Positions 1 through 6,983 are shown, counted from the stretch's first letter. The stretch is 7,180 nucleotides of DNA from an uncultured Victivallales bacterium (GCA_903834675.1 CAILKC010000157.1:1-7180), one strand, 5' to 3'. Notes: generated by a model from the letters alone, not told the origin. Numbers and translations are program-made.

Positions 1-3000
1 CCAGGGTCAGGGTCACCGCAGGGTTGACGCTGAGTTGCCCGCCGAAGAGCACGGTGACCTGGTCCGCCGCCAGGTCTGCCGTCAGCGTCACCGTGTGGAG
101 GTTACGGATCGTGATGCGCTGATCCGCGGAGGACGGGATGGCCGGGGCCGGCGTCACCCAGGATGCACCGTTCCAGCGCTCCCAGGTGGAGGCGTCGTTC
201 CATGGCCCGGTCTGGTGCGAGCGGAAATCGCCACTGGCGGCGCTGACGGTGATGGACGAACTGGTGCCGGTCTTGCCGCCGGTCGAGGTGGCGGTGAGCG
301 TCAGGCTCTCCTCCTCATCGTCTTTCGTGCTGATGGTGAAAGTGCCACTGCTGAGCGTCTTGGTGGTATCGCCAAAGGTGCCATTGCCATCGCCGTCAAA
401 CTGGGCGCTGCCGCTGCTGGTCAGGGTGACCACGGTTGCGTTGTCGGTGGTCACCGGGTTGGCATTGGCGTCTCGGGCGGTCACGGTGGTGAGGAAGGCC
501 GTCCGGGTGGTCTGTGGCGAGGCGGCGCTGACCACGTAGTCGCTAATGGCTCCCGGGTTGACCGTGAAGGGGTCGCTGATGCCGGTCTTGCCGGTGCCGG
601 CGTGGTCGGCGACCGTCAGGGTTACCGCGGCGCCGGCTTTAGTCAGGGTCACTGTTTGGCTGGAAAGCAGGCCCGCCGTGAAGGCGGTCGATGGGCTCGT
701 CGGCGTCGGCGTGACCGTGCCCCCGGCGCCATCGCCGGTCTCGGTCAGATCCACGGTGCCGCCAAAGGTGGGCACCGTGACGTCGTTCGCGTCCTGGGCT
801 GTGATCGTGACGGTGAAGGCGGTTCCCGCCGTCTGCGGTCCGCTGACGGTCACGGCAAAGTGATCCAAGGTTACGCTCCCGACGGTCAGCAGCCCGTCCC
901 CCAGGAAGTTCGTATTGTCCTTGTGCGCCGCGGTCGAAGTGCTCGATCCATAGGTGGTATTCTGAAGCTGCAGCACGCCGACATACGAGAGTGAACCGGC
1001 GCTGCTGGTACTGCTCTGGCTGTAACTCAGGTTGAACTTGGCGCCGTCGCTGTTCACGATGTTCACGTTCCCGTTGATGGTGGTAATCGCCCCCAGGGTC
1101 TTGTTGCCGCTGCCGCTCAGCCTGAGATTGGCGTAGGTGATCGCCGCCACCGTCTGGGCGCCGCCGGCGTAGTCCACCGTGCTGCCGGGATCGAGGGTGA
1201 CGCCGGCTGCGAAGATCGGGAAGGAGTTAGTGCCGCCGAGCTTGAGGGTGCCGCTGGCGCTCACGCTCAGGGTGCCGCTGCTGCCGTTTTGGGCCAGGGT
1301 GTAGGTGCCGGTGTCCAGAGTGCCGCTGGAGATGGTCAGCGAGGTCAGGCTGCTCACATTCAGGTTGAGCGTCACCGTGGCAGAGGTCTTGGCGATCACC
1401 AGCGAGTCGATGGGGGTCGGGGTCGTGGTGCCGGAGATGGCCGACGCCGCGCTGCCGCTGAAGGTGACATCCGCCCCCGTCGCATCGAAAGTCCCGTTGT
1501 TGGTGAAGTTGCCGGTCACCGCAATGGCCCCCACGCAGGTGAGGCTGCCGCTGGTCTTCAGATGATAGAAGACGGTGGAACCGGCCCCGCCCAGTTCACT
1601 GGTGCCATTGAACTCCACCGTGCTCGTGCCGCCGTCCAGGGTGCCCTCGTTGCTGACGTTTCCGGCGATCTTGTGGGTCAGCGCGCTGCCCGCGTGGAAG
1701 ACGGCCCCAGTGTCGATCTGCAGGTCGCCGGCCAGGGTCCAGTTGGCGACCGGGGTGAGGCCGGCGGCATGGGTGTTCGCGACGTGTACCGAACCGAGGG
1801 ACAAGGCGCCGCTAACGAGCGTCAGGTGGTGGCTGCCGCTGAAGGCCACGGTCCCGCTGCTGGAAAAGGTGTTGCCCAGGGTCAGGGTGGTATCGCTGCT
1901 GGGGCTGAAGTCGAAGGTGCCGCTGCTGGACATGGTGCCATTGTTGGTCACCGTGCCGTAGAACGTGTGGGTGAAGATGTTGCCGTTGAAGGTCGCCCCG
2001 CTGCCCACCGTGAAGGTGCCGTCGACGAGCCAGCCGATGCCGGTGGTCACGCCGCCCGTGTTGTTGATATTGACGTGGTTGTGGTGCGGCGAGGTGGTGG
2101 AGTGTAGATACGGAGAAACGCTGCCATTGAAGTTGACCGTGCCGGTGCAGTGGAAGCCCGCGTTGAGCACGAAGTCCTGCACGCGGGTGCCGCTGAAGGT
2201 GAGGGTCCCGTTGTTCTGGAAGGTGCCCGCGTTATTCAGATCCCCGTCCAGGGTGGTGGTGGCGCCGCTACCCGTGGTATAACTGCCAAGGATCGTGGTG
2301 TTGCCCTGGATGGTAACGGCGTAGTCTCCGGAGGTGTAACTACCTGGAACCGTGAGGTTATTGAAGGTTGTGGCCCCGGCCACGGTCTTGCCCGTGCCAC
2401 TCAGAATGACGGTGCCGGTGCCCGCGCTGAAGGTGCCGCTGTTGGTCCAATTTCCCTGCAGGGTCAGGGAGTAGGTACTGGCGGCCAGGGTGGCGGCGTT
2501 GTTGATGAGCAGATCGCCGGCCACGGTGGTTGGGCCGGCCAGCGTCTTGGCGTTGCTGCCGCCGTTGGAGATATTGAGGTGTCCATAGGTCTCCTCTGCC
2601 ACCGTCTGGCTTGCCGAGCCGTAGTACTCTACCGTGGAGGTCGGGGCCAGTGAGGTGGTGGTGAAACCGGTGGGGAAGCTGCCCGGCGTCCGCAGTTGCG
2701 CTCCCGCGGCCACGGTGAGAACCGCCCCGGCCGCACTCTGGTTCACGGTGTACGTCGCCAGGTCCAGCGTGCCTTTGTCAACGTCAACATCCAGGACCAC
2801 CGAGATATTGCCGGCCAGGGTGGCGGTGCCGGAAGTTTTGTTGATGTCAAGATCATGGAAGGCGCAGGCGCCAATGGACTGCGCCCCGGTGCCGACCAAG
2901 GCCACTTCGCCGCCGCTGCTAATGTCGAGTGTCCCGCTGCACACCCAATTTCCGCCGAGGTCAAGGGCCATGCCGCCCAGGTCCAGGGTAGTGCCGGCGC

Positions 3001-6000
3001 CCATCGTCACATTGCCCATCACCGCCAGATTCGCGTCGAGTTGGAGCCGACCGCCGGTACTCAGGGTCAGATTGCCGGTGACGGTGGCGGCGGTCGGCAG
3101 GGTCGCGATGCCTGCCGCCTTGTTGAAGACGAGCTGGTTGTAGGTGACCCCGGCGACCGTCTGTGCGCCGCTGCCGTTGTAGGTGACCGTGCCGGTGGAT
3201 GCGGTGAAGGTGCCGCTGGTGTAGAGGTAACTACCCCCGATATTCAGGGTGCCGATATCGGTGAAAATGATGCTGGCGCCGCCGGATTGGACCAGGTTGC
3301 CGGCTACGGTCACGGCGCCGGAACCGAGGTTGAGGTTGATCGTGTGGTGGTCCGTGCCATCGCTCAAGGTCAGATCGCCGCCGACGGTCATGGTCTGCGC
3401 CCCCACGTTGAGGGTGTGGTCAATGTTGGTGGTCCAGGTGCCGCCCACATTGCCGGTGGTCTGGATGCCGGTGACCCCGACGGTGCCGCCGACCCCCAGG
3501 GTCAGGGTCATCGCCTGGGCGCTGCCAAAGACAATGCTCCGGACCGCCGCTGCCGAGGTGATGGTGGGTTGACGCGGAACGGCGGCAGTACCCAGTTCGG
3601 CAATATCGACCGCCGCGGGGGGCAGGCTCGGGACGCCGGATACCCCGGTCCAGTTCGCTGCGGTCTCCCAGGCGGTGCTGACCGCGCCCGTCCAGCGGGC
3701 GACCCCGCTGCCGGAGGACAGAGTCCAACGCCCGGTGAGGGTGGTGATGGCCGTGTCTTCGACCCAGTTGTCTGTGGTGTTGTTACCCGTCTTGCCTGTA
3801 GAGGCCCAGACGCTGCCGTCATTCCGCCACAGCACCAGGTTCGCTTCGACGTTACCGTTCAGTTCCGTGTCCTGATAATAGGTACGGAGGGCGGCGCTGC
3901 TGTAGGTGGCGCCGCCGTTGAGGCTCACCGTGTACTGCCGGTTGACCGCGGCGCCGGAGGGGAAATCGGCGATCGAGCCCAGCGTCGTGGTCATGGTCAC
4001 GGCCGTCACCCCGCTGGGCGCCGCGAAGGTGATCGTGGTTAAAGGGCCCTCGAAGGCGTACGCGGTCCCGTCGGAGAAACTATGCTGCCGGGTGATAGTG
4101 CCGAGCACGTGGCCGGCGCCGCTGCGGGTATTGGTGAGGGTCAGGGTGTGGCTGCCGGTATCCAGTGTCCCAAGAAGCATGTCGAGGGTACTCGTGGTCT
4201 GGTTGGCGGAGAGGTTGACCAGCAGGGAGGAAGCGTCCTTGTTCACCCTCAGGACATTGAAGGTCGTGGCGCCTGCCACCGTGGAGTCGTTCGGACCGAC
4301 CATCTCGACGGTGCTGTTGCCGGCGTTGAAGGTCCCGGAGTTGTTCAGCCAATGGTGGCGCACCGAGATCGTATAGGAGCCGGCGCCGCCGCTGAATACC
4401 GCGCCGGAGTCAATCTTAAGATCACTCCAGACGTAGAAACTGCCCCCGGCGGTCTTGGTGCCGCCGACGGCGATTTCCAGATTGTCGTAGGGAATCGGGT
4501 ACACCGTTTGGCTGCTGGCGCTGTTGTAGACCACTGTATTGGGCCGTTGCGTGGTGACATCGAAGGTGCCTGCGGTCAGGGTGGTGGTTCCCGCCAGCCC
4601 CAGGATGGAATCGGCCCCCATCTGCAAGAGGGTGCCGTTCAGGGCCGTATTGAAGAGATTGGCGGTGCCGGAGAAGACGGTTGAGCCGTTGAAGGTCACC
4701 GTGCCGGCCGTGGCGGTGAACCCCCCGGGCACAGTCAAGTTTCCAGACAGGGAAAAACTATTGCCGGTGGTGATGCTGCCCGGGACCGCCAGGGCGCTGA
4801 AGGCGAGGGTTCCGCCGCCGGAGATCGTCTTGGTTGTGCCGCTCAGCGTGATCGTGCCAGCGCTGGCCGCCAGCGAGCCATTCACCGTCAGGTTATCGGC
4901 GACCGTGAAGGAGGCGGCGGTGGTGACGCTGCCGGTAAGGGTGAGCTTGCTAAAGCTGATGCCGGTGCCGCTGAGGGTCTTGCTCGTACCGCTCATCGTC
5001 AGCGTCCCGCTGCCGCCAGCGCTATGGGTGAAGGTGCCCGCGCCGCTGGTGCTGAAGTTGCCCGCCACGTTCAGGCTGGTGTTGGCGTCGGCAGTGATGC
5101 CGGAACGGGCGATGACCAGGTTGTAGAAATTGCTCGCGCCCGCGCCGCTCATGACGGCGTTCACCCCGTTCATGGTGACCGTGCTGCTCGTGCCACCGGC
5201 GAAGGTACCGTTGTTGATCCAGTTGCCGCCCACGGAATGCGAGAAGGTGCCGGCGGTGAAGGTGGTCGCGCTGCCGAGAACGACATTTCCGCCCACGGTG
5301 AAGGCCCCGCCAGCGGTGAAGGCGACCGTGGTGGCGGTGCCCTGGCTGGCGGTCAGATTGCCGGCGATGCTCAGGGCGCTGGCGGGCATGGTCTTGACGA
5401 CCGCCCCAGTGCTGCCGCTCAAGGTGAGGTGGCCGTAGGCCTCCGCAGTCACGGTTTGGTTGTCGCCGCTGTATTCGACCGTGCTGGTGGAAGAGAGTGA
5501 GTGCGTGGCGAAATTGGCGGGGAAGGTGCCCGTGCCGCCGATTTTCAGGGTGGCGCCCGCGGCGACGCTGACGGTTCCGCCCACCGTGGTTGTGGCGCGG
5601 GAGATGGTGAAGGTGGAGAGATCCAGCGTGCCGGCGGCCACATCGATATTGCCAGCCGTAGTCGTGGCGGCCGGAAACGTGTTCAGATTCGCGGTGAGCG
5701 TCTTCACTCCACCGCCACTGCTGCGCAGGGTGGAGTAGGTGAGCGTATTCAACACGGTTTGGGCAATGGTGGTAGCGGCGTAATCCACCGTGTTTCCGGC
5801 GCTCAGGGACTTGGTGCCGCTGAGGGCGTAGTTCCCGGCGAAGGTGCTGGCGCGCACCAGTATCTTCCCGCCGTTGGCCACGGACAAGGTGCCCGCGCCG
5901 GACACCACAAACCCAGGATCGGTGCTGCCGGGAACCAGCGTGCCGCTGACCGCCAAGGCATTGGCCACGCTGAGGTTGCTGGCCAGGGTCGTGACACTGC

Positions 6001-6541
6001 CGGCGCTGAGGGTCAGTCGTCTGAAGGAGGTGGCCGTGCTGCCGCCGATGGACTGCAACGTGCCGCGGAAGGTCACCGCGGCGCTTGTGGTGGTTCCGCT
6101 GTAGGTCCCGGAATTCGTCCAGTTCCCCGTGAGACTGATCGCCCGAGTCGTCGAGGTCGAGGTGTGCGAGATCAAGCCGTTAGCACCGATGGTGATGTTG
6201 CCGGAGACCGTCAAACCTCTGGAAATGGTAAGCGTCGACGCCTTGGCGCCCGTGCCCAGCGTCAGACTCTTGCACACCGAGGTCGCGCTGATACTGGGCT
6301 GGTTCGCGCCGGTGAAATTGGCGTCGCCGATGATGGCATCGACCGTGGCGGTCGGCACCCCGGCGGTCCAGTTCCCCGAGGTGCTCCACGCCGTACTCGA
6401 CGTGCCTTTCCACGAGGTGCTCGCCAGCGCCGCTGGCACGGCCAGCAACAGCCCGGCCATGGCAAGCAGCACAGCCAGCCGGAAGGACGGGTACGGGCGC
6501 CAGCCCGAGAGACAACAATGGCTGCGAGTCACAGGCATCAT
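1..6541 (-). CDS. Giant secreted beta-strand-repeat adhesin-like protein (5' part; C-terminus outside window)
   Basis: Read on the minus strand, a single frame stays open from ATG at 6541 to base 1, giving 2,180 complete codons and no stop. The product starts with a signal peptide, so it is exported. The rest is Thr/Ser/Gly/Ala/Asn-rich with few charged residues and few cysteines. It has recurring motifs: six Tyr-x(n)-QTV motifs (Tyr254, 357, 672, 1121, 1306, 1791) and many GNW-x-N-x-GTF-type turns followed by T-V-x-F-x-G. This pattern is typical of large bacterial surface beta-solenoid proteins; an adhesin or matrix role is inference. Two non-solenoid segments (about 814-946 and 1891-2103) and three Trp-rich headers divide it into modules. 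The start at 6541 is preferred because AGGA lies 9 nt upstream and the signal peptide has a normal length; ATG 6538 and ATG 6586 are in-frame alternatives, and an in-frame TGA at 6610-6608 limits the frame. The C-terminal anchor or secretion domain is not visible, so autotransporter, two-partner or other export cannot be decided. Confidence 0.9.
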   Translation of the reverse strand, partial: MMPVTRSHCCLSGWRPYPSFRLAVLLAMAGLLLAVPAALASTSWKGTSSTAWSTSGNWTAGVPTATVDAIIGDANFTGANQPSISATSVCKSLTLGTGAKASTLTISRGLTVSGNITIGANGLISHTSTSTTRAISLTGNWTNSGTYSGTTTSAAVTFRGTLQSIGGSTATSFRRLTLSAGSVTTLASNLSVANALAVSGTLVPGSTDPGFVVSGAGTLSVANGGKILVRASTFAGNYALSGTKSLSAGNTVDYAATTIAQTVLNTLTYSTLRSSGGGVKTLTANLNTFPAATTTAGNIDVAAGTLDLSTFTISRATTTVGGTVSVAAGATLKIGGTGTFPANFATHSLSSTSTVEYSGDNQTVTAEAYGHLTLSGSTGAVVKTMPASALSIAGNLTASQGTATTVAFTAGGAFTVGGNVVLGSATTFTAGTFSHSVGGNWINNGTFAGGTSSTVTMNGVNAVMSGAGASNFYNLVIARSGITADANTSLNVAGNFSTSGAGTFTHSAGGSGTLTMSGTSKTLSGTGISFSKLTLTGSVTTAASFTVADNLTVNGSLAASAGTITLSGTTKTISGGGTLAFSALAVPGSITTGNSFSLSGNLTVPGGFTATAGTVTFNGSTVFSGTANLFNTALNGTLLQMGADSILGLAGTTTLTAGTFDVTTQRPNTVVYNSASSQTVYPIPYDNLEIAVGGTKTAGGSFYVWSDLKIDSGAVFSGGAGSYTISVRHHWLNNSGTFNAGNSTVEMVGPNDSTVAGATTFNVLRVNKDASSLLVNLSANQTTSTLDMLLGTLDTGSHTLTLTNTRSGAGHVLGTITRQHSFSDGTAYAFEGPLTTITFAAPSGVTAVTMTTTLGSIADFPSGAAVNRQYTVSLNGGATYSSAALRTYYQDTELNGNVEANLVLWRNDGSVWASTGKTGNNTTDNWVEDTAITTLTGRWTLSSGSGVARWTGAVSTAWETAANWTGVSGVPSLPPAAVDIAELGTAAVPRQPTITSAAAVRSIVFGSAQAMTLTLGVGGTVGVTGIQTTGNVGGTWTTNIDHTLNVGAQTMTVGGDLTLSDGTDHHTINLNLGSGAVTVAGNLVQSGGASIIFTDIGTLNIGGSYLYTSGTFTASTGTVTYNGSGAQTVAGVTYNQLVFNKAAGIATLPTAATVTGNLTLSTGGRLQLDANLAVMGNVTMGAGTTLDLGGMALDLGGNWVCSGTLDISSGGEVALVGTGAQSIGACAFHDLDINKTSGTATLAGNISVVLDVDVDKGTLDLATYTVNQSAAGAVLTVAAGAQLRTPGSFPTGFTTTSLAPTSTVEYYGSASQTVAEETYGHLNISNGGSNAKTLAGPTTVAGDLLINNAATLAASTYSLTLQGNWTNSGTFSAGTGTVILSGTGKTVAGATTFNNLTVPGSYTSGDYAVTIQGNTTILGSYTTGSGATTTLDGDLNNAGTFQNNGTLTFSGTRVQDFVLNAGFHCTGTVNFNGSVSPYLHSTTSPHHNHVNINNTGGVTTGIGWLVDGTFTVGSGATFNGNIFTHTFYGTVTNNGTMSSSGTFDFSPSSDTTLTLGNTFSSSGTVAFSGSHHLTLVSGALSLGSVHVANTHAAGLTPVANWTLAGDLQIDTGAVFHAGSALTHKIAGNVSNEGTLDGGTSTVEFNGTSELGGAGSTVFYHLKTSGSLTCVGAIAVTGNFTNNGTFDATGADVTFSGSAASAISGTTTPTPIDSLVIAKTSATVTLNLNVSSLTSLTISSGTLDTGTYTLAQNGSSGTLSVSASGTLKLGGTNSFPIFAAGVTLDPGSTVDYAGGAQTVAAITYANLRLSGSGNKTLGAITTINGNVNIVNSDGAKFNLSYSQSSTSSAGSLSYVGVLQLQNTTYGSSTSTAAHKDNTNFLGDGLLTVGSVTLDHFAVTVSGPQTAGTAFTVTITAQDANDVTVPTFGGTVDLTETGDGAGGTVTPTPTSPSTAFTAGLLSSQTVTLTKAGAAVTLTVADHAGTGKTGISDPFTVNPGAISDYVVSAASPQTTRTAFLTTVTARDANANPVTTDNATVVTLTSSGSAQFDGDGNGTFGDTTKTLSSGTFTISTKDDEEESLTLTATSTGGKTGTSSSITVSAASGDFRSHQTGPWNDASTWERWNGASWVTPAPAIPSSADQRITIRNLHTVTLTADLAADQVTVLFGGQLSVNPAVTLTL
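2..232 (-). other. Trp-rich module header 3 and onset of a third repeat region (residues about 2104-2180)
   Basis: After the second Ig-like domain comes W2114-N-D-A-S-T-W2120-E-R-W2123-N-G-A-S-W2128, then Pro-rich VTPAPAIPSSADQRITI. The sequence then returns to beta-strand style (TVTLTADLAADQVTV, GGQLSVNPAVTLTL). This resembles headers 1 and 2 in role but is a divergent Trp pattern. It suggests a further solenoid block beyond base 1. Confidence 0.55.
233..871 (-). other. Two tandem Ig-like (invasin/Big-type) domains (residues about 1891-2103)
   Basis: Domain 1 begins at D1893-H-F-A-V and runs through GPQTAGTAFTVTITAQDAN to a strand ending DPFTVNPG. Domain 2 begins near S2000-D-Y2002-V-V and has the parallel string SPQTTRTAFLTTVTARDANANPVT. 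The shared 'SPQT-x-TAF-x-x-T-[VI]-T-A-x-DAN' signature, then Thr/Val strands, is characteristic of bacterial Ig-like and invasin-type adhesion domains. Domain 2 also contains D2049-G-D-G-N-G-T, an acidic loop that could bind calcium (inference). Such domains usually act as stalks or presenters of binding sites outside the cell. Confidence 0.7.
1064..1324 (-). repeat. Long protein repeat, copy 3 (residues 1740-1826)
   Basis: This copy starts GTLDTGTYT, continues VSASGTLKLGGTNSFP to STVDY1791-AGGAQTV, then YANLRLSGSGNKTLG, and ends INGNV1826. It precedes the Ig-like pair by about 65 residues. Confidence 0.6.
2510..2773 (-). repeat. Long protein repeat, copy 2 (residues 1257-1344)
   Basis: This copy starts GTLDLATYT, continues VAAGAQLRTPGSFPTGF to STVEY1306-YGSASQTV, then ETYGHLNIS, and ends VAGDL1344. 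It is closest in wording to copy 1 (shared STVEY, YGHL and VAAGA strings) although the two lie in different modules. Confidence 0.65.
3560..3703 (-). other. Trp-rich module header 2 (residues 947-994)
   Basis: W950-x-G952-x-x-S-T-A-W958-x4-N963-W964 matches header 1 position for position. It is followed by V970-P971, V978-D979 and Q991-P992, which parallel V62-P63, V67-D68 and Q81-P82 in header 1 after an 8-10-residue insertion. It lies immediately after the domain ending in WTLSSG and starts the second repeat region, so it marks a module boundary. Confidence 0.7.
3704..4102 (-). other. Non-repeat domain with TITR and YYxDxELNGN signatures (residues about 814-946)
   Basis: Composition changes here: charged and aromatic residues rise and the NGT-type turns stop. 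The segment opens with T815-I-T-R818-Q-H820-S-F, continues through a Thr-rich strand region, then Y887-Y888 (TYYQDTELNGN), NLVLWRNDGSVW, a TTDNWVED motif and finally GRWTLSSG. I recall this series (TITR-HSF ... YxDxELNGNxEANLxLWR ... TTxNWVE ... WTLSS) from many large bacterial repeat proteins, where it sits after beta-strand repeats, but I cannot give a reliable family name. It probably folds as a beta-sandwich; ligand and function are unknown. Here it sits between two repeat blocks and not at the end of the protein. Confidence 0.6.
4103..6289 (-). other. Beta-strand repeat region 1 (residues about 85-813), predicted beta-solenoid
   Basis: This segment alternates short Val/Thr/Leu strands with Gly/Asn/Ser turns. 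Visible units include GNWTNSGTY near residue 130, GNWINNGTF, and three Tyr-x(n)-QTV motifs (Tyr254, Tyr357, Tyr672). SGT-x-KT-[LI]-SG elements recur in the stretch between Tyr357 and Tyr672. It contains the first copy of the long repeat described separately (residues 304-396). Only one cysteine is apparent near its start (Cys90). Boundaries are estimates from motif content. Confidence 0.7.
5354..5632 (-). repeat. Long protein repeat, copy 1 (residues 304-396)
   Basis: This copy starts GTLDLSTFT, passes through VAAGATLKIGG and TFPANF to STVEY357-SGDNQTV, and ends IAGNL396. Copies 2 and 3 show the same order: GTLD ... V-x-A-x-G-A-x-L ... [ST]FP ... [ST]TV[ED]Y ... QTV ... G[ND][LV]. The copies have diverged at the DNA level, so they are old duplications within one gene. 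Confidence 0.65.
6290..6415 (-). other. Trp-rich module header 1 (residues 43-84)
   Basis: Directly after the signal peptide the protein carries W44-x-G46-x-x-S-T-A-W52-x4-N57-W58, then V62-P63, V67-D68 and Q81-P82. The same pattern with identical Trp spacing (W950, W958, N963, W964) recurs at the start of the second repeat region. Similar WTG..STxW....NW..G.P motifs are, as I recall, common at the start of repeat blocks in large bacterial surface proteins. I infer that it caps or starts the beta-solenoid; no catalytic role is evident. Confidence 0.7.
6422..6541 (-). other. Signal peptide of the giant protein (residues 1-40)
   Basis: Residues 1-21 form a long basic n-region with Arg6, Arg15 and Arg21. 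Residues 22-35 form a hydrophobic core (LAVLLAMAGLLLAV). Pro36 and the Ala38-Leu39-Ala40 motif then fit a signal peptidase I site, with the mature protein starting at Ser41. No lipobox Cys is present at the cleavage site; Cys9 and Cys10 lie in the n-region. The peptide indicates Sec export. The n-region is somewhat longer than usual, as in some large exported adhesins, but I do not see the full conserved ESPR pattern. Confidence 0.85.
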
Positions 6542-6550
6542 AAGTATAAT

Positions 6551-6554
6551 TCCT
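6551..6554 (-). promoter_or_regulatory. Ribosome binding site for the giant gene
   Basis: On the minus strand AGGA (within GAGCAGGAA) ends 9 nt before ATG 6541, a workable Shine-Dalgarno spacing. It is 12 nt from ATG 6538. No comparable purine motif precedes ATG 6586. This supports 6541 as the start. Confidence 0.6.
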
Positions 6555-6581
6555 GCTCTCAGACACCCCAAAACGGAGATG

Positions 6582-6611
6582 CGCATAACCCAGCCGCGCC
6601 TGCCGCGTCAA
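6582..6611 (-). promoter_or_regulatory. Possible sigma70-type promoter for the giant gene
   Basis: On the minus strand TTGACG (6611-6606; 5 of 6 matches to TTGACA) is followed after 18 nt by TATGCG (6587-6582; TAT of TATAAT matches). Transcription would start near 6575, leaving a leader of roughly 30-35 nt before ATG 6541. If correct, the in-frame ATG at 6586 falls inside the -10 element and would not be translated. The -10 match is weak. Confidence 0.3.
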
Positions 6612-6766
6612 TAACCCACCAGCGCGCCCGCCACGGCGAGAGGCAAAATGAGGGCGGTGCCACTGTGAGTACAATACCACTTGCAGGCTAATCTTTCACG
6701 CTGGCCCACCGCCGAGAGGCGCAGGTCAGTTCCGTAGGTGGTGACACCTCAGACGCTGTGAAGAAA

Positions 6767-6793
6767 TCGGGGTCGGAATCGGGGTCGGGGTCG
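6767..6793 (+). repeat. Short hexanucleotide repeat (TCGGGG/TCGGAA, about 4.5 copies)
   Basis: Four consecutive six-base units, TCGGGG TCGGAA TCGGGG TCGGGG, are followed by TCG. The tract is intergenic and about 225 bp upstream of the giant gene's start. Short tracts like this can change length by slippage, but this one is short and imperfect, so no phase-variation role is claimed. Confidence 0.6.
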
Positions 6794-6875
6794 TGTCTGG
6801 CTGAACCACGTAAAGTGGCTTGCGGACGGCATCTCTAATCCGCCTCGCGCCAGACAGGCGCCAGGCGTGGAGCAG

Positions 6876-6983
6876 CGGTCGGCCCGACCGTCCCCCAGCC
6901 CTGGAGCCGGCGGTCCGCACCGGCTCAGCCGGGGCTTCCGCCGTATACCCATCCGGATACCGCGGAAGTCCGCTGGCGCGGAC
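6876..6983. repeat. Cluster of palindromes (REP-like intergenic mosaic)
   Basis: Four inverted repeats lie within about 110 bp. The first is CGGTCGG/CCGACCG around one central base (6876-6890). The second is CCGGC/GCCGG with loop TCA (6920-6932). The third is CTTCCGC/GCGGAAG (6935-6941 with 6962-6968), whose stem continues inward, after a mismatch, with GTAT/ATAC. The fourth is GTCCGC/GCGGAC with loop TGGC (6968-6983). None is followed by a T-run, so they do not look like rho-independent terminators. The density suggests REP/BIME-type extragenic elements; that class is inference. Confidence 0.5.

Larger units (their letters stand above)
872..3559 (-). other. Beta-strand repeat region 2 (residues about 995-1890), predicted beta-solenoid
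   Basis: The repeat grammar matches region 1, with Tyr1121, Tyr1306 and Tyr1791 in Tyr-x(n)-QTV motifs and repeated G-[ND]-x-x-N-x-GT turns (GNWTNSGTF, GDLNNAGTF, GTVTNNGTM, GNVSNEGTL, GNFTNNGTF). Long-repeat copies lie at residues 1257-1344 and 1740-1826. A local His cluster (His1480, 1486, 1487, 1489) stands out from the otherwise uncharged sequence; metal binding is possible but unsupported beyond composition. The last part (about 1830-1890) is Ser/Tyr/Gln-rich and leads into the Ig-like domains. Confidence 0.7.

Noticed and set aside
6573..6583. CGCATCTCC in the leader of the giant gene, shared with the linker of the 31-bp array
   Set aside because: The match is only 9 bp, on opposite strands, and the flanks differ, so it is probably chance.
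6641..6665. Sigma54 promoter (TGGCAC ... TTGC on the minus strand)
   Set aside because: TGGCAC and TTGC are separated by 10 nt instead of the 5 nt required for -24/-12 elements.
6180..6680. Minus-strand 166-codon frame starting at 6680
   Set aside because: It is out of frame with the giant gene and overlaps its signal peptide and header. It has no domain, whereas the main frame gives a clear signal peptide.
35..6691. Long plus-strand open frames across the giant gene (for example 2696-4042, 5501-6691 and 35-994)
   Set aside because: They lie antisense to a continuous 2,180-codon frame with a signal peptide and ordered repeats. The sense frame rarely uses TTA, CTA or TCA codons, which removes most antisense stops. 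Their translations are Gly/Arg/Ala-rich without recognisable domains.
6736..6749. Rho-independent terminator (AGGTG-GTGA-CACCT hairpin)
   Set aside because: The stem is only 5 bp and no T-run follows on either strand.
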